Below, in pieces: positions 22,501-34,200 of a stretch of 64,000 nt of DNA. The first letter of the stretch is position 1. Every line of letters begins with the position of its first letter. The position numbers and the translations under genes were made by a program. Under the pieces are notes generated by a model that was not told where the DNA came from, made no database searches, and worked only from the letters and a program-made list of their open reading frames with translations. Origin of the DNA: Durusdinium trenchii (taxonomy: Eukaryota; Sar; Dinophyceae; Suessiales; Symbiodiniaceae); assembly GCA_963970005.1 (NCBI GenBank), contig CAXAMN010028916.1, forward strand, positions 39,075 to 103,074. Direction: 5' to 3'.

Positions 22501-25500
22501 CGGATGCCTTCCCACGTGTCCACGCAACGAAGGATCCTGGTCGGGATCCCACAGCGACTTGGCGTTGATGTACTTCACGGGGATACCACTGCCAACATGC
22601 TCTGAAAACCTGTCTTCAAACCGGTCACCTCCTGTGACCAGCAAAAACTCACGGCTCTTCAAATTGCCAATGATGCTGCCAAGCGCACGATGGATACCTT
22701 CGGCAGTCTGGGCTTGGTACCCTCGCTCTGCCGTATCCAATCTCTCCATCGGAGTATCGAAGGCTGTGAGGGCGACACGAAATTTGCGATGACACTTTGG
22801 AATCTTTTGGGGCATGGTGGCTTCGAGACTTTGGACCAATTGTTGAGGGGTAATTGCCAACATCATTAAACCGGTGTGCATGCATCTGAACACCTTGAGG
22901 CGTTTTCCATTGATACTAATGATACCATTCTTGAGGTCCTTTACTAGTCCCAAGTGTGCCTGAGCATGGAGAGACAAAAGCAGCGGAGATCGACCTTTCG
23001 ACAGCTGGTGGGATTCAAGAACACCATGCACTGGATCTCCCTCGTCGAAGTGCAACGAAAAGGGTAATGTGCGGGATCCTTCTGTAGTGGTCCCTTTTTC
23101 ACCTAACCCGGCAAAATTCTTCGACGTTGTGGTTGAGAAAGGGAAATCATACCCCAGCTTCTTCAGCTTGGCTTCCACGACGTCTCCCCAGTGCTTTGAA
23201 TGGCAGGTGGAATTACATCCCTCGTCGAGAACGACGTAGATGTTCCCGTCGTCTGGGCTGTACATGTCCCTGGCTTCGTGAAATATGTGCACCAAACCAT
23301 CTGTCATCTGGGTAGGTTCCTCCCCATGAAAACAAATGCCGATCCCTGCAAAGGGGTCTGGATCTTCGGTGTAATCAATCATGGTGAACGAGTCTCCTTT
23401 GCTCTCTTCGATGGACAGGTGGAGGAGCTCGTGCAGCTTGATCGAAGTCACGGCCTCGGTTTCGGCTGCCAACGCGACTTGGGCGGCAAATTCAGTCAAA
23501 ATCTTCTCTAGCATCTCGGGGGTGTGTCCTTCTTCGGGTTCCTCTTCAACCAAACGTTCAATCATTGGGATCCTATCGAGCGGTGCGTTGACGACTTTCT
23601 CAGAGGCTGCCTTCCTAGTCTTTTGGAGCTCCATCGGAGTCTCATCCAAAAACGAACAACAAAGCTTGCAAAACACACGGTGAACAGACCTGGAAGAACC
23701 TCGAAAATCGGTGTCCGAGTGCGGGCAATCGTCATATGCAAACTTCGGGGCCTGCTCTCTACGCTCAGTGGTGGAGTTCCCACAGACAAGGCATGTCTTC
23801 TTGATGGTGTATGCTGTGCTCCCTTGTTTGGTGAACTCGGAACAATTCTTGCATTTCTCCTTTGGTGGATATGGTGGTTTCTTCCTTGAGGACCCTTTTG
23901 GGATTGGCTGCAATGACGATGAAGAAGAAGCACCACCAACCTTCCTGAAAACTGAAGCTCCCCTGTACTCAAAATGCTGATCAACCCATGTGACGAAAGC
24001 CGAAGCGATTGGACTCTTGCCATTCTTGATGGCCCATTGATGGTAGTCAGGATGTTCATGAAGGATCTGCCAAAATGTCTTCCCCCTGAACTGTCCAGCT
24101 AAGAACTTCCTATCGCTCCCTTCAGGCCTTACGAGGTCGTTGGGACTCACTGGTGCCTCCGGACGAACTCCTGAGCTGGCCTTCACGGCCATGTGAGCAA
24201 CGCTGTCGGTTGGAGACGCCGCACCTAGAAAAATCCCTTCGTCCTCGGATGAATCACTCATGTGGGCAATGTGTGCAGCTGGTTTCGGGGCCGATCCAGT
24301 CTTCGGGGCATTGGGCATCTTACATTGGGGGTCTCCGGCCCAGTGACCTAGACCACCACAACGAAGACACTTGGATTTCGCCTTGATCTCGGACAGTTTC
24401 TGTCGACGTTGCTCGATGCTAAGGTGAGACTTTACTATCTTACCTTTGCCTTTACCTTTCCCCTTGAATTTATCCTTGCCTTTGCCTTTTGCCTTCCCGA
24501 AAGCGACGAATGCGGCAAGCTGCAATTGGATAGCATCACCTGAGGAACGTTCTTCGGCATCTTTGCAATCAACTACTGCATTCAAGGCAATTGCTTCATA
24601 CTCATCAACATCATCATGATACTCAAAATCTTCGTACTCGGTATGGCTAGCATGTTCATGTTCTTCAGACTCTTCAACCCCTCCTAGCATGCCTACGAAA
24701 GAATCTTCTTCATGATGATGCTCCTGCAAGTCCTCATCTCTCCAATCGAAATTGTCTTCCCAATCGGGATAGACGGCATTGTAACCAGCACGAGGGTATT
24801 GGCTACCTTTGCCTTTACCTTGGTACCCCTTCTGGTACCCTTTGCCTTTGCCTACCTGAGGCTGAATTCCCCGTCCTGTCCAGGATCGGGACCCTTCACG
24901 AAGATGGATTCCACTGTAGTTGTCAACCAAGACTCGTGCAGTACCTTCGAAGTCATCGTTCTTGCGACAAGCCTTCACCACAAGGATCTCCTGCCTAGAG
25001 ATACCTGACATCTCCAACAATAGCTCTGTGCGGAAAGCTTCCGAGATCATCATTGTGGGGTCAAGCTCAACCAACAAGGTCCACCAGCGTCGTCGACGCT
25101 GAGTGTACGACAACATGCTTTCTGTAGGCTGTCTCGACAGTGGTCCTCCATGCTTCTGTCCTGCGCGAAAAAGCTCCTTACTCTCCTCCAAGGCTCGAGG
25201 AAACACATGGTTACGTATCACCTCGATGAGACGCTCCAGTCCCCCTGGACGTGCGAGTGTCTCTAGACCTAAGTCTCTGGCAAGCAAAAATGCATCACCT
25301 CTCAAACCTTCTACGATCTTGTTCACTAGGACACTGCGATCGATGATACTCGACTTGTCTGACTTAACGGACGAAGCCTTCGGTGATGTTGCATCAACTT
25401 TTGACTTGGGAGTACCGGCAGTCTCACGCGGCTCGGGCTCAAACTCCTCGGGATAGTGTCCAAGCGAAGGGAATGCGAATCCTTCGTCTGACTCTGGTGG

Positions 25501-25725
25501 CCAAGGCTCCCCTTCGTCGGCAGGTCCAGTCACGGGATCCTGCTTCTTTGCTGGTTGCGTTTGGGCTTGGTCGTACAGCTTGATGCGGAGTTCGGTTCGA
25601 AATTTCCAATCATGAAATGATGCAGGATCTCCCCAATAGATGTAAGACCCACTCTTAGTTTCCAGGGGGTTGCCTATTCTATTGCCAGTGCTACCCGAAT
25701 GGAACTTGAGTCCAGCAATGGACAT
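16595..25725 (-). CDS. Copia Gag-Pol polyprotein with RapZ-C-like insert and one frame break
   Basis: The start is taken as the ATG at 25725 (MSIAGLKFHSG); the frame is open back to 25803 but without an ATG. Approximate residues: Gag 1-450; zinc knuckle 453-468 (CLRCGGLGHWAGDPQC, an unusual CX2CX4HX6C); protease-like VVLDEGCNSTCH at about 830; RapZ-C-like domain 1030-1160 with CKSGRHRSV; Arg/Ser- and Pro-rich linkers and unassigned domains 1160-1930; integrase HHCC near 1945-1990 (LHRQFGH, CETC) and core D-D-E at about 2010 (GIDVFEVHD), 2075 (ACDRG) and 2105 (SPENLGRVERHGG); RT with SADITSAYFQG and HVDD (for YVDD) at about 2610-2700; RNase H TDASFSNE near 2855. At 17061-17064 the frame breaks: GDAIVFGSTTIKRVC, TLQAETYSLQNGLE and the C terminus to the TAG at 16595 are in the -1 frame, consistent with loss of one G. 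Otherwise the frame is intact over 8.6 kb. Confidence 0.9.
22260..22640 (-). other. RapZ C-terminal-like domain within the copia polyprotein
   Basis: Read on the minus strand, the segment contains DPDQDPSLRGHVGRHP, about 35 residues of helix (DRIFREVDDFVERHDKG), then VLDVRCKSGRHRSVGGSMLI and GFTCVVIHSHSPEW, followed by a Cys cluster (CGGRCTLCG). Bacterial RapZ C-terminal domains show the same series: FLPNPHWDPxLR, a helical stretch, IGCTGGxHRSVxIAExL, and a final strand with HR. RapZ senses GlcN6P and binds RNA. That this domain binds RNA or a ligand in the retrotransposon is inference. Confidence 0.65.
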
Positions 25726-25890
25726 GTTCGACGATTCCGACGGAGATTGCTCGGGCGAGCAATCTATTCCGGGCTCTGTCCCCAACGGGATCAGAGGAGG
25801 CAAGCGAAAGCACGCAAGGAATGCAAGCTCAGGCTTGATGTTCTACGATTCCAATGACCTGGATCAGTACGTGCCGGAGTCAGGCCGTCA

Positions 25891-25905
25891 CCTGCTCCGC
25901 TACCA
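25891..25905 (-). promoter_or_regulatory. tRNA primer-binding site of the copia element
   Basis: In element orientation TGGTAGCGGAGCAGG follows the 5' LTR after one or two bases. It is the exact complement of a tRNA 3' end reading CCUGCUCCGCUACCA. The implied acceptor strand CUCCGCU has U72, which would pair with A1, the hallmark of initiator tRNA-Met, the usual copia primer. The host tRNA sequence itself is not in the window. Confidence 0.75.
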
Positions 25906-25907
25906 AT

Positions 25908-26399
25908 GTCGGTAGCAACCGGAATCGTACTGTCCACACGCTCTTTTCACTGCNNNNNNNNNNNNNNNNNNNNNNNNNNNNNNNNNNNNNNNNNNNNNNN
26001 NNNNNNNNNNNNNNNNNNNNNNNNNNNNNNNNNNNNNNNNNNNNNNNNNNNNNNNNNNNNNNNNNNNNNNNNNNNNNNNNNNNNNNNNNNNNNNNNNNNN
26101 NNNNNNNNNNNNNNNNNNNNNNNNNNNNNNNNNNNNNNNNNNNNNNNNNNNNNNNNNNNNNNNNNNNNNNNNNNNNNNNNNNNNNNNNNNNNNNNNNNNN
26201 NNNNNNNNNNNNNNNNNNNNNNNNNNNNNNNNNNNNNNNNNNNNNNNNNNNNNNNNNNNNNNNNNNNNNNNNNNNNNNNNNNNNNNNNNNNNNNNNNNNN
26301 NNNNNNNNNNNNNNNNNNNNNNNNNNNNNNNNNNNNNNNNNNNNNNNNNNNNNTGTGACAACCTGGCTCAACAGAATGAGATCCTACCTCAAATTCACA
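25908..26399 (-). repeat. 5' LTR of the copia element, interrupted by assembly gap
   Basis: The visible ends (25908-25953 and 26354-26399) are identical to the 3' LTR at 16370-16415 and 16477-16522. The middle is unsequenced. Confidence 0.85.
25954..26353. other. Assembly gap of 400 N; expected true length about 61 bp
   Basis: Exactly 400 N, a nominal gap size. The identical LTR at 16370-16522 has 61 bp (16416-16476) between the same flanking sequences, so the real missing sequence is probably 61 bp. Confidence 0.9.
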
Positions 26400-26404
26400 C
26401 AAGT
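26400..26404. repeat. Right target-site duplication CAAGT of the copia element
   Basis: Matches 16365-16369. Confidence 0.7.
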
Positions 26405-28199
26405 ATAAAACACCAAGCGTTGTCCACTTTTTGTGCTGTGTCGTTCTCGTGCTAGCCAATTGCAAATTCTTGGGCAAACAAATTGCAAAGGCCCACGTCC
26501 CTCTCCTTTGGCATCTTTCTCAACCTCTGCTCCATCCTGGTCCATGCGACGGGGCTGCCAGGAAACAGTCGATCGGAACCCGCTAGATGCAACAAGCTAC
26601 AGATCTTGCGCTAGGGCATGCTTAATCTCTACACGCCGCCAATAGCTAGGTGGTAGGCCACAGAATACCACTCCCTGATTGCATGTGAAAGGCCGCCTTT
26701 GGGCCATTCTCTTCAGCTTGCGCGCGGGGATGAACAAAGAAAAGCCTGAGTTGCTCTTCCGTTGACTATCTGCCAACCATCCGACAGATCTGCCAGCCAT
26801 CTATCAACGATGTCCAAGCCCTCCTCTTGCATCACTCCTGAACCGTTCGAGGTGACATCTGCCCTCATGCAGCCCAAGCAGCCAGGAGGGTATCAACACA
26901 ATACACCTCGGTCCGATTGGCAATGCATATGAAAACTTGCACTGTTGTCTCTACTGGAAGTAGGCCTCAGTAGCTTTTCCTGGCACAGTCAATGCAGCAA
27001 AGGCAAGTCTCAGGCGAGCACATCCACTGACACTGCGTGCAGCGAGCAAAAACTTGGTCAAAGTTAGACTTCGTTTGGTCCTGCAATGATCTTGTTCACT
27101 CCGGGACGCATGATGTTTCACAAGTCGTTGTGACAACACGTCGGTTGCTGAGTTTCAAAGCGCGCACTGACTTCTATCAACCATGACGAAAGAGTGAACC
27201 TGATTGATGCGCTAGACTTGCGCGGCCTCGCTTCACGAATACCGTTCAGCTATCACCGATCACGAGGCTGTTGGGTGTCTAATAAGTGTCTAATGAATAG
27301 GGACAAAGGCCAAGGGGCCAGCACCTGGCAGTGCAAGCAATGTGGCCTGGCCTGTCCTTGCTGAAGGCGCACGCCATCTGGAAGGTGCTGTCCCAGCTCA
27401 GGGACCTGGAAAAAGAAATGGTGGCCGCCTGTTTCACGATGGTGTTTCTTCATGTCAGCACCTGATATTCCAAGTGGTTGTTGATTCCCAGTACCAGCAG
27501 GAACTGGGCACAAAGATTCAGGAACAGGGCACGATCTTTTGCCAGGGCACACGAGGAAGCAGCAAACCTCCGACAGAAGAGCAAGGAAGCAGGACATCCC
27601 AGGCATCTTCCTTGAATGTCAGGGGATGATGCCCCAGCAACAGAATCAGACATTGCAGGAACTGTAGGAACATGTCAGAGCACGTATCTTGACAGCTAGC
27701 CAACCATTGGGTTTCGGTTTTCTGTCAATGAAGGAAAGCTCTTATGGAAGAACTCTTGGAGTGACTTGTGTTTTTGTGAGTCATGATGCACTTAGCAAGT
27801 CACTGGCAGATCATGGTATTTACCGAGGCTGCGCTCCTCTCTCTCTCTCTCTTTCCATGAATTGGTTTGCTCGACGATTCAGCCTCAAAAACCACGGCCA
27901 AGCCTCTCGCACCAGAGATTAAATAGCAGGCTGCAAGCAAAGCCTATGCCAGTCATGATCATGGCGGTGTACATCTCTCCTTTCATGACATCTCCTCAAG
28001 ACAAGGCCAATGAGGAGGAACCCTTGCTTGGACTAGCCTGGATGGATGACCGCACTTGTTGAAAGTTCAGTGTGCTTGGAAGAGGGAGAGAGAGAGAGAG
28101 AGAGGGGGGGGGGACAAGATACAAATGTAAGGCCCTTGGTAATGCGGTGTCCTTCAAGTGCCCTTAGCTTTTTTTTGTCCCTCTCTTTCTTCCCTCGTT
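26405..28199. other. No assignable gene; exon-like fragments and microsatellites
   Basis: Short protein-like segments include minus-strand KFLLAARSVSGCARLRLAFA near 27050 and plus-strand WKVLSQLRDLEKEMVAACF near 27390. Neither has a recognisable family or clear splice sites. Microsatellites: (CT)n at 27839-27855, and (GA)n followed by a G run at 28084-28111. Confidence 0.4.
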
Positions 28200-31100
28200 T
28201 TATGCTTGGAAACATCCTGACCGGAACTTCTCAAATGTGCCCCCGGCCGCTTCGAAGCGGAAAGAACCGAAGGAAACCCCCAAGAGCCAAACAGTCCTAG
28301 AAGTGCCACTGATCGCGGCCTTCCCGTTCAGAACAGGAGTGTCCTGCCTTCTATTATGTACCATGATTTCAGGGGTCTGGGAGGACATCCTTGTCCAGAA
28401 CAACGGCCTGCAGGAGCACCGTGACAAGCATCCGGCACTGGCCAGCTCACCCTGCATCAAGATGCCATAGTCAAGCCACTTGGCACAAAATAAGGCACAC
28501 CATGCTGATGCAAAAGCCTGAGAGCGTAAAGCCCTGGCCCACCTAGAAGGCTTCATGATTCCTGATGATACATGCTGGCTCTCCAAGAATATGTCGCCCC
28601 TGTCTGAACCTTTCTCTATTTTTTCAGTTGCTGTTCCTTGAGTTTCGTGCAGTGGTGATTCACTATTGTCAGGAATGTGCCTTGCCAGCTTGAAAGCCAG
28701 CCTAAAGGTTGCAGCTGGGCGGCAAAAATGCGCGGCATCAACGATAGGATTGCAAGGGCGTGATGCATCCACATGGTCATACCGGACGTACCTGTCTCAG
28801 GGCAGGGATCGTAAAAAATGAGGGCCGGCCTCTGAAACAAAGCAGGATATACTGAAGGACTGCGTGCGGTGTCACCCCCCAGGGTTCGACAACTTGCTAG
28901 AAGTCTTGAACATCTTGCCGGGCATGACACACCCAAGTACCAGCAGCACCTTCGGCAGGTGCTTGCACCAAAGAGAAGGCTTTTTCCAGCAGAATCATCA
29001 GCAGGAGGAAAGGCAGCGTCACAAAGAGATATGCAGTTTCCTGCTCCAGGGCAGGGTTTGCAAGAATAGTATCACGTCAAGTGGCTGCAAGTCTCGAAAA
29101 GCCAAGTCTCCGAGTTCTTGTACTCGGATCTTTGGATTTCCGAAAAGTGAGGCAGTCGCCCTGCAAGGACAAATCGCCAAAACCTGGAACGACCACTTGG
29201 CAACTCGGTTGAATGTGTCGGACATGGAGCCCATGGCACCGGCACAACAACGCCGTATTGAAGCTCCATCAGTACGAGACTGCAATAAATCCTCCCTAGG
29301 CCCTAGGCCATCACACTTCAAGAGTCTATGAATGCAAATCTCCAACCTGAGCCTCTCCATTTCACAAGCTGTCTGGTCCTGTAAAGAGTCTTCTGCATTG
29401 CACAGATAACATTAATGCCAGCCAAACTTAAGGTGGCAACTGCAAGAGCGTCAGCGAGATAGTCATTGACACGATGGTGCTGTCACTTTGTCGCCACTTC
29501 TCCTCCCAATCGCTGAGAAGGGTTGTACCATTGGTCAGTCTGTGGGGCCACCTCACTCGACCTAACGTACCTTCCAACTCCAGATGCCCAAACAGAGTTG
29601 CTGATTTTGTGGCAGGCTAGTTGCATTAAGGGCTTCATTTGGGATGGGTGACAAAGAACTTTCTGGCCTTCAGCTCGTCATCCGCGTCGCTAACCTGGCT
29701 TGCTCACAAATGACTGGAACGGCATTTGTAGAATATGTCAGTAACTACAAGCACTGGCAGGCCTTGCTTCGCAAGAAGCGAGCTGTGCTGAAGACGAAGG
29801 CTAAGATCAGAATGGTGATGCAAACCAGGCCAAAGCTGGCAGCTGGTGACGCTGTCCACGAAGGAGCTTCCTGCCAGAGCAGGAGGCTGTAGTTTCTCCT
29901 CTAGAAGAGGCTTCAAGGATCTTCTGGCTAGCAGCTACCACGTCCAGCAATTCTTCGTACATACTCCACAGCACGCCTGCCAGCTAGCAAAGGCATCTGC
30001 CCCCAGCATACCAACCAACTGTGCGCCAAAGGTGTAGGTGACGGAAACAAGGACCTTCCGTTGCCTGCCCCAGGTCACATCGTAAAGAATTTGGAAAACT
30101 TGGCATGAAGAAAACAGCCAGGAATCAATATTCTAGAATGAAGGATAGTCGGCACGACGACTGTTCTGGCATGCTTTCCATTGAGGATTGGTGGGTCGAA
30201 CTCTTCAGTGCACCCTACTAAGCCCACAGTCACCTGCCAAGGACAAGCAGGCTCTGTTGAAGAATGAGGCTGAGAAAGAAGCGTAGCAAGGCTACCTAGG
30301 AAAACCAGAACAGATCGTGCAGTTGAAAAGCACCAACCACCCAAGTAGGCCAAGTCGCACCCTTTGCCCCCCTACACGTCTAGCAGTCTAGCACAACTCC
30401 CCATTCATTCCTTTCGATTGGCTGATTGGCTTCTGTGAGTGCTGAGAGGCCAAGACAGCCCCCGTGCCGCTGTGTGCCATTGCAGGCATTGTGCCAGTGC
30501 CTCTCCTCGTGTTTGCAGCAGTTGGATAGCTACATCAAAGCAACAGCAACGGCTCGTCTTCAAGAGCTGCCACCTCTTGGAAGACATCGACACAATGAGA
30601 GCAGATCTGCGCCTCAGGCCTTTTATTGAAGCCTCCTCTGCGACCATCTCATCTGTAACCATCAGGTTGGTGATTTCTCCTCAGGATCACGGCAGGATGA
30701 GCAACTTTCCCCCTGCAATCTCAAGAAGTTTGCCTACCCAAAGGCTCACATAGAAGGCTCAAACTGGTCTTGTCGGCTCTCCTCCAAGTGTTTTGTGCCG
30801 ACATGATGATCAAAACCGAGTTGCTCACAAGGTAATACACGAGCAAAGCACTGAAGAATGAGAGACAGGAATTCAGCGTCTTCCAGGTGGCCTTGCCGGG
30901 CATTTTTGTTGCTCCTACCCTTACTGGCCTTGATGAAAAGCAATGATCAGCTCTGTGACTCTGTGATGTGTGCATTTGCACATGTCTACCGGCATCAGTC
31001 GCCCAAAAACCTCTGCATCATCCAAGCCTGCTGAAGTGGTGGATGGTTGGCTTGGGTGAGGCAGAAGAGCCCCATGAAGGCAGTGGTCATCCCCATGATG

Positions 31101-31240
31101 ATTGTCGCTGCAGCCTGGGTAGTGAAAATGAAAGCTGGTCCATTAATTTGATTTAATTGTATCCATGATCTCGGTGCTTTTGCAGCATGTTGCCAACGTA
31201 TTGCTCGAGATACTATCGGAACATCATGGTGGATCAAGTG
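28200..31240 (-). other. Region of unassigned minus-strand exon-like segments, some membrane-like
   Basis: Several minus-strand segments look protein-coding and hydrophobic. Near 28700-28800 there is MTMWMHHALAILSLMPRIF, which weakly recalls TLC-domain proteins. Near 31040-31140, after a CCCAG acceptor, there is ATIIMGMTTAFMGLFCLTQ. Near 30800-30905 there is FFSALLVYYLVSNSVLIIM. They suggest one or two multi-exon membrane-protein genes, but I cannot join them or name a family. Confidence 0.3.
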
Positions 31241-34200
31241 CCCTCTATATAATAAGTTCCACGATGCCGTAAGCCGTAAGCCTTTCTATATAAAGGCCTC
31301 AAATATCAAGAGCCCACTAAAATCACCATCTTCCACATTGCACAGGAGCTGAGGCTGTTTGAGCGCTGTAGACCACTGCCGGTGGGCCCTCAGCCTTGGA
31401 CGACGAGAAGGCAGCCACTAATAGCAATGGCTTGCTTTCTGCTAGCAATGGATTCCAACCTAATACAAGCCTCTATGACATTCATATGAGCGAGAAATCA
31501 CCAAAAAGAGCTCATTCCCGAAATCACCACCAAGGCCACCAAGGGACGGAAAAAGGCTCCTCGGCGGTGATCTTAGCCCTCTTGCGAATTTCTCTCCAAA
31601 GGCCAGAGGAACTATCAAAGTCGCCTCAGCACTGTACCCATGCATTGGATGGGTAGAGTCACCGGGACTGCCATCAAAGCTTGGCCACTGGAAGGAGACT
31701 GTGTGGATTGACTTGCTGCTTGAGAATCTGCCTGGCAGCAAGGTGTCCCTGGTCCACATCAGCTTGCTCCAAATCAGGGTGTGGTCTTCTTTACATTCAA
31801 CAAGAGTCACCATCACCTGGTTCAAAAATCGCCTGTAAAGCCTCGAGTTGCGTAGTAGCTTTTTCGTATTCCCAGGAAGCCCACACCCACGAGGTCTTTA
31901 TTGTGTGCTGTTCTATCTGGTTGCGCTCGCATTGCTGGTAGTGAATGAGGATTCTCTGGCAATTGTGTACATTGACTCATGCTCGCCCCACTTGACTATA
32001 GGTACAACTCGGTACAGCTGCTCTCACCAGCAAAGCCGTGGAAAAATGATGTAGGCTACATCTAGGACCAGTAAGTTGAACATTGAGGAGCGCATCAGTA
32101 TCGCATTGCGCGTTATTCTCATTTCGATGCACACTCAGTACATTTTTCTCAGCTCACGCCGCACCCAGTGCAATCCTGTGAAGCGGAGAGGCTACAACCC
32201 AGAAGTCCCAGGATCAAGCAAATCTCTTGCTTCTGGCCCAATTTCTTTTCCAATCAGAAAGAAGGCGAACCAAAAACACAAAACAAACCAGAAATAGAAA
32301 ATTCATCAAAATTCAGCTTTAATGTCCCACACAGGGTCCCACACAAGTGTTGCCCAAGGGCCTCTAGCAGCTCGAACTGCCGGGGCTCCTTTCGCAACAA
32401 CATCTCAGTCTCCAGTGCGGAGGCATCGGCCTGCGAAGTGCAAAGGAAGCAACCCTCAAGCTTTCTACAAATGCGGATCAACAAGGTCAAAGCAGCTGGG
32501 ACTGTTTTTACTTGTTTCCTTCGGCGGATTGCATGTATGAAACAGGAACACCCAAATCTTCGGACAGTCACATACTTTCACATCACCCAGGAGTCCCAGG
32601 ATAATTTACGGAATTTCTGGAAGGAGAGCCAGCAAAGCCAATCATGTTTTGCCCGTAAGGAACGCAAGCACCTCCTGTCCCTGAATTTCATAGGCCAATG
32701 AAGGACCTCGATGGCAAGTAAGGTACTCGATGACCAGCCTCAAGCCTTCCCACAACTTATCATAGACAAGACGCGGACAGAGACAAATCACAATGTGCGT
32801 GTCAAGGTGCACACTCCCAGATTGATCAAGGTTAGCGCTACGGCACCTGAAGATCATGGGCACAACCCACCAAAGATTCTGAAGCATTAAGACATGTGAA
32901 GGCAACCATTTGCTATCTCCTCTTGCCAAGACCCCTTTGAGTCATGATGTTGACTTTCTCAAAACGGAAGCCATTCACGTTTCGCGGCAAGCTGCAAGAG
33001 AGTCACCACCCAGGACTGTTTTGATCATTTTAATCTTCGCTCTACATAGGTGGGAACTCGGACGCATACCCCTTCATTCAATTGCTCAAAACCTTCTTGA
33101 AGATCGGGGAGGACATAGATGATCGATACTGTCACACAAAAAGCTGGAAATCGAATTGAAAATTGTAGTGTCACTTGCTTAGTTCCACCTCAACATCAGT
33201 TGTTCGCCCACCCGAATCATAGCTTAAACTTCGGGTGAGCTCCCATCGCTTTCGTGTCGTTTCGCGACTTCGACCGCCAATCCCCTTTCAAGGGACTTAC
33301 ACCCATCACACTGCAAAGATGAAGAACACCAGGCGCCAGTCTCTGAGCCGGTGATTAAGCCTCGAGGAGCCCAAGGGGCAATGTCTTGGCACATCAGAGG
33401 CGAAGTCATTGGACTGAGCGTATAGCTTGTACTCCAACCACAAAAAAAGAAACGATCCGTGACTCGCAAGCAGCACCAGTCCCTTCTCCAAGTGTTACCC
33501 ATGGCGCCCATTGCCAAGCAATCCCAAGTGCCTGTGCGTAGACAGCTGGCAGGCCCAGCGGTTCGAGCCACAAAAATGCAGGAGATGCAATTATGACCGG
33601 CCCACCCCCGAATCCCAATGTTTTGGATCACGTGTCGCATTCTTTTGTGCAAAGCAGTGCATCTGTGCGAGAATACATGCTGCGGGAGTGATTGAAGGCA
33701 CGGGAAAGACAAATTCCCAGCCAGTTACAAATAGACAACGGTGCTCTGAAGAGATTTTGTTGCACTTGGAGGCGGGCATGTCCATCTGCCTGGCAAGGAC
33801 CTTGCAGCTCCAAGGATTTCAAAATTGCTGGAAAATGCATCACACGGAAAGCTGTAAGCACAACCTATTATTTCACATCAACTGGTTGACCGCTACTAGG
33901 AGCAAGGGCATCGCTACTGGGGGCTCGTGGCCTTACTACTAGGCGCAAGGACGCTACTAGGAGCAAAAAATGCAAGCTCACTTTTTGTCCGACCGAAGCT
34001 GTCAAGTTCCGCAGGCCTTGGTGAGCATTGAGTGGACACAGGGAATCTGGAACTTCTTGGGATTGCTGGAATGGGCTAGAAAGCACCCATATTGCCACCA
34101 CTTCGCACTACATGTATGAAGGCCTCGATTGTTCAAGGCTTTGGCATCAGGGGCAACAGTCCACATACCTTTTGCACTTTTGGCGGAGCAGTCGGGAAAG

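Larger units (their letters stand above)
16370..26399 (-). mobile_element. Young Ty1/copia LTR retrotransposon
   Basis: Transcribed on the minus strand. It has direct LTRs (25908-26399 containing a gap, and 16370-16522), a CAAGT target duplication on both sides, a tRNA primer-binding site directly inside the 5' LTR, and a gag-pol frame in the order gag, protease, integrase, RT, RNase H, which defines copia. All LTR bases that can be compared (46 bp before and 46 bp after the gap) are identical, indicating recent insertion. Two features are unusual: the polyprotein is about twice the usual copia length, and the LTR is very short (about 153 bp). A purine-rich tract before the 3' LTR is poorly defined. 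Confidence 0.9.

Noticed and set aside
28200..28772. 190-codon minus-strand frame
   Set aside because: No domain, mixed composition, and neighbouring frames give more protein-like segments; it is not reported as a single gene.
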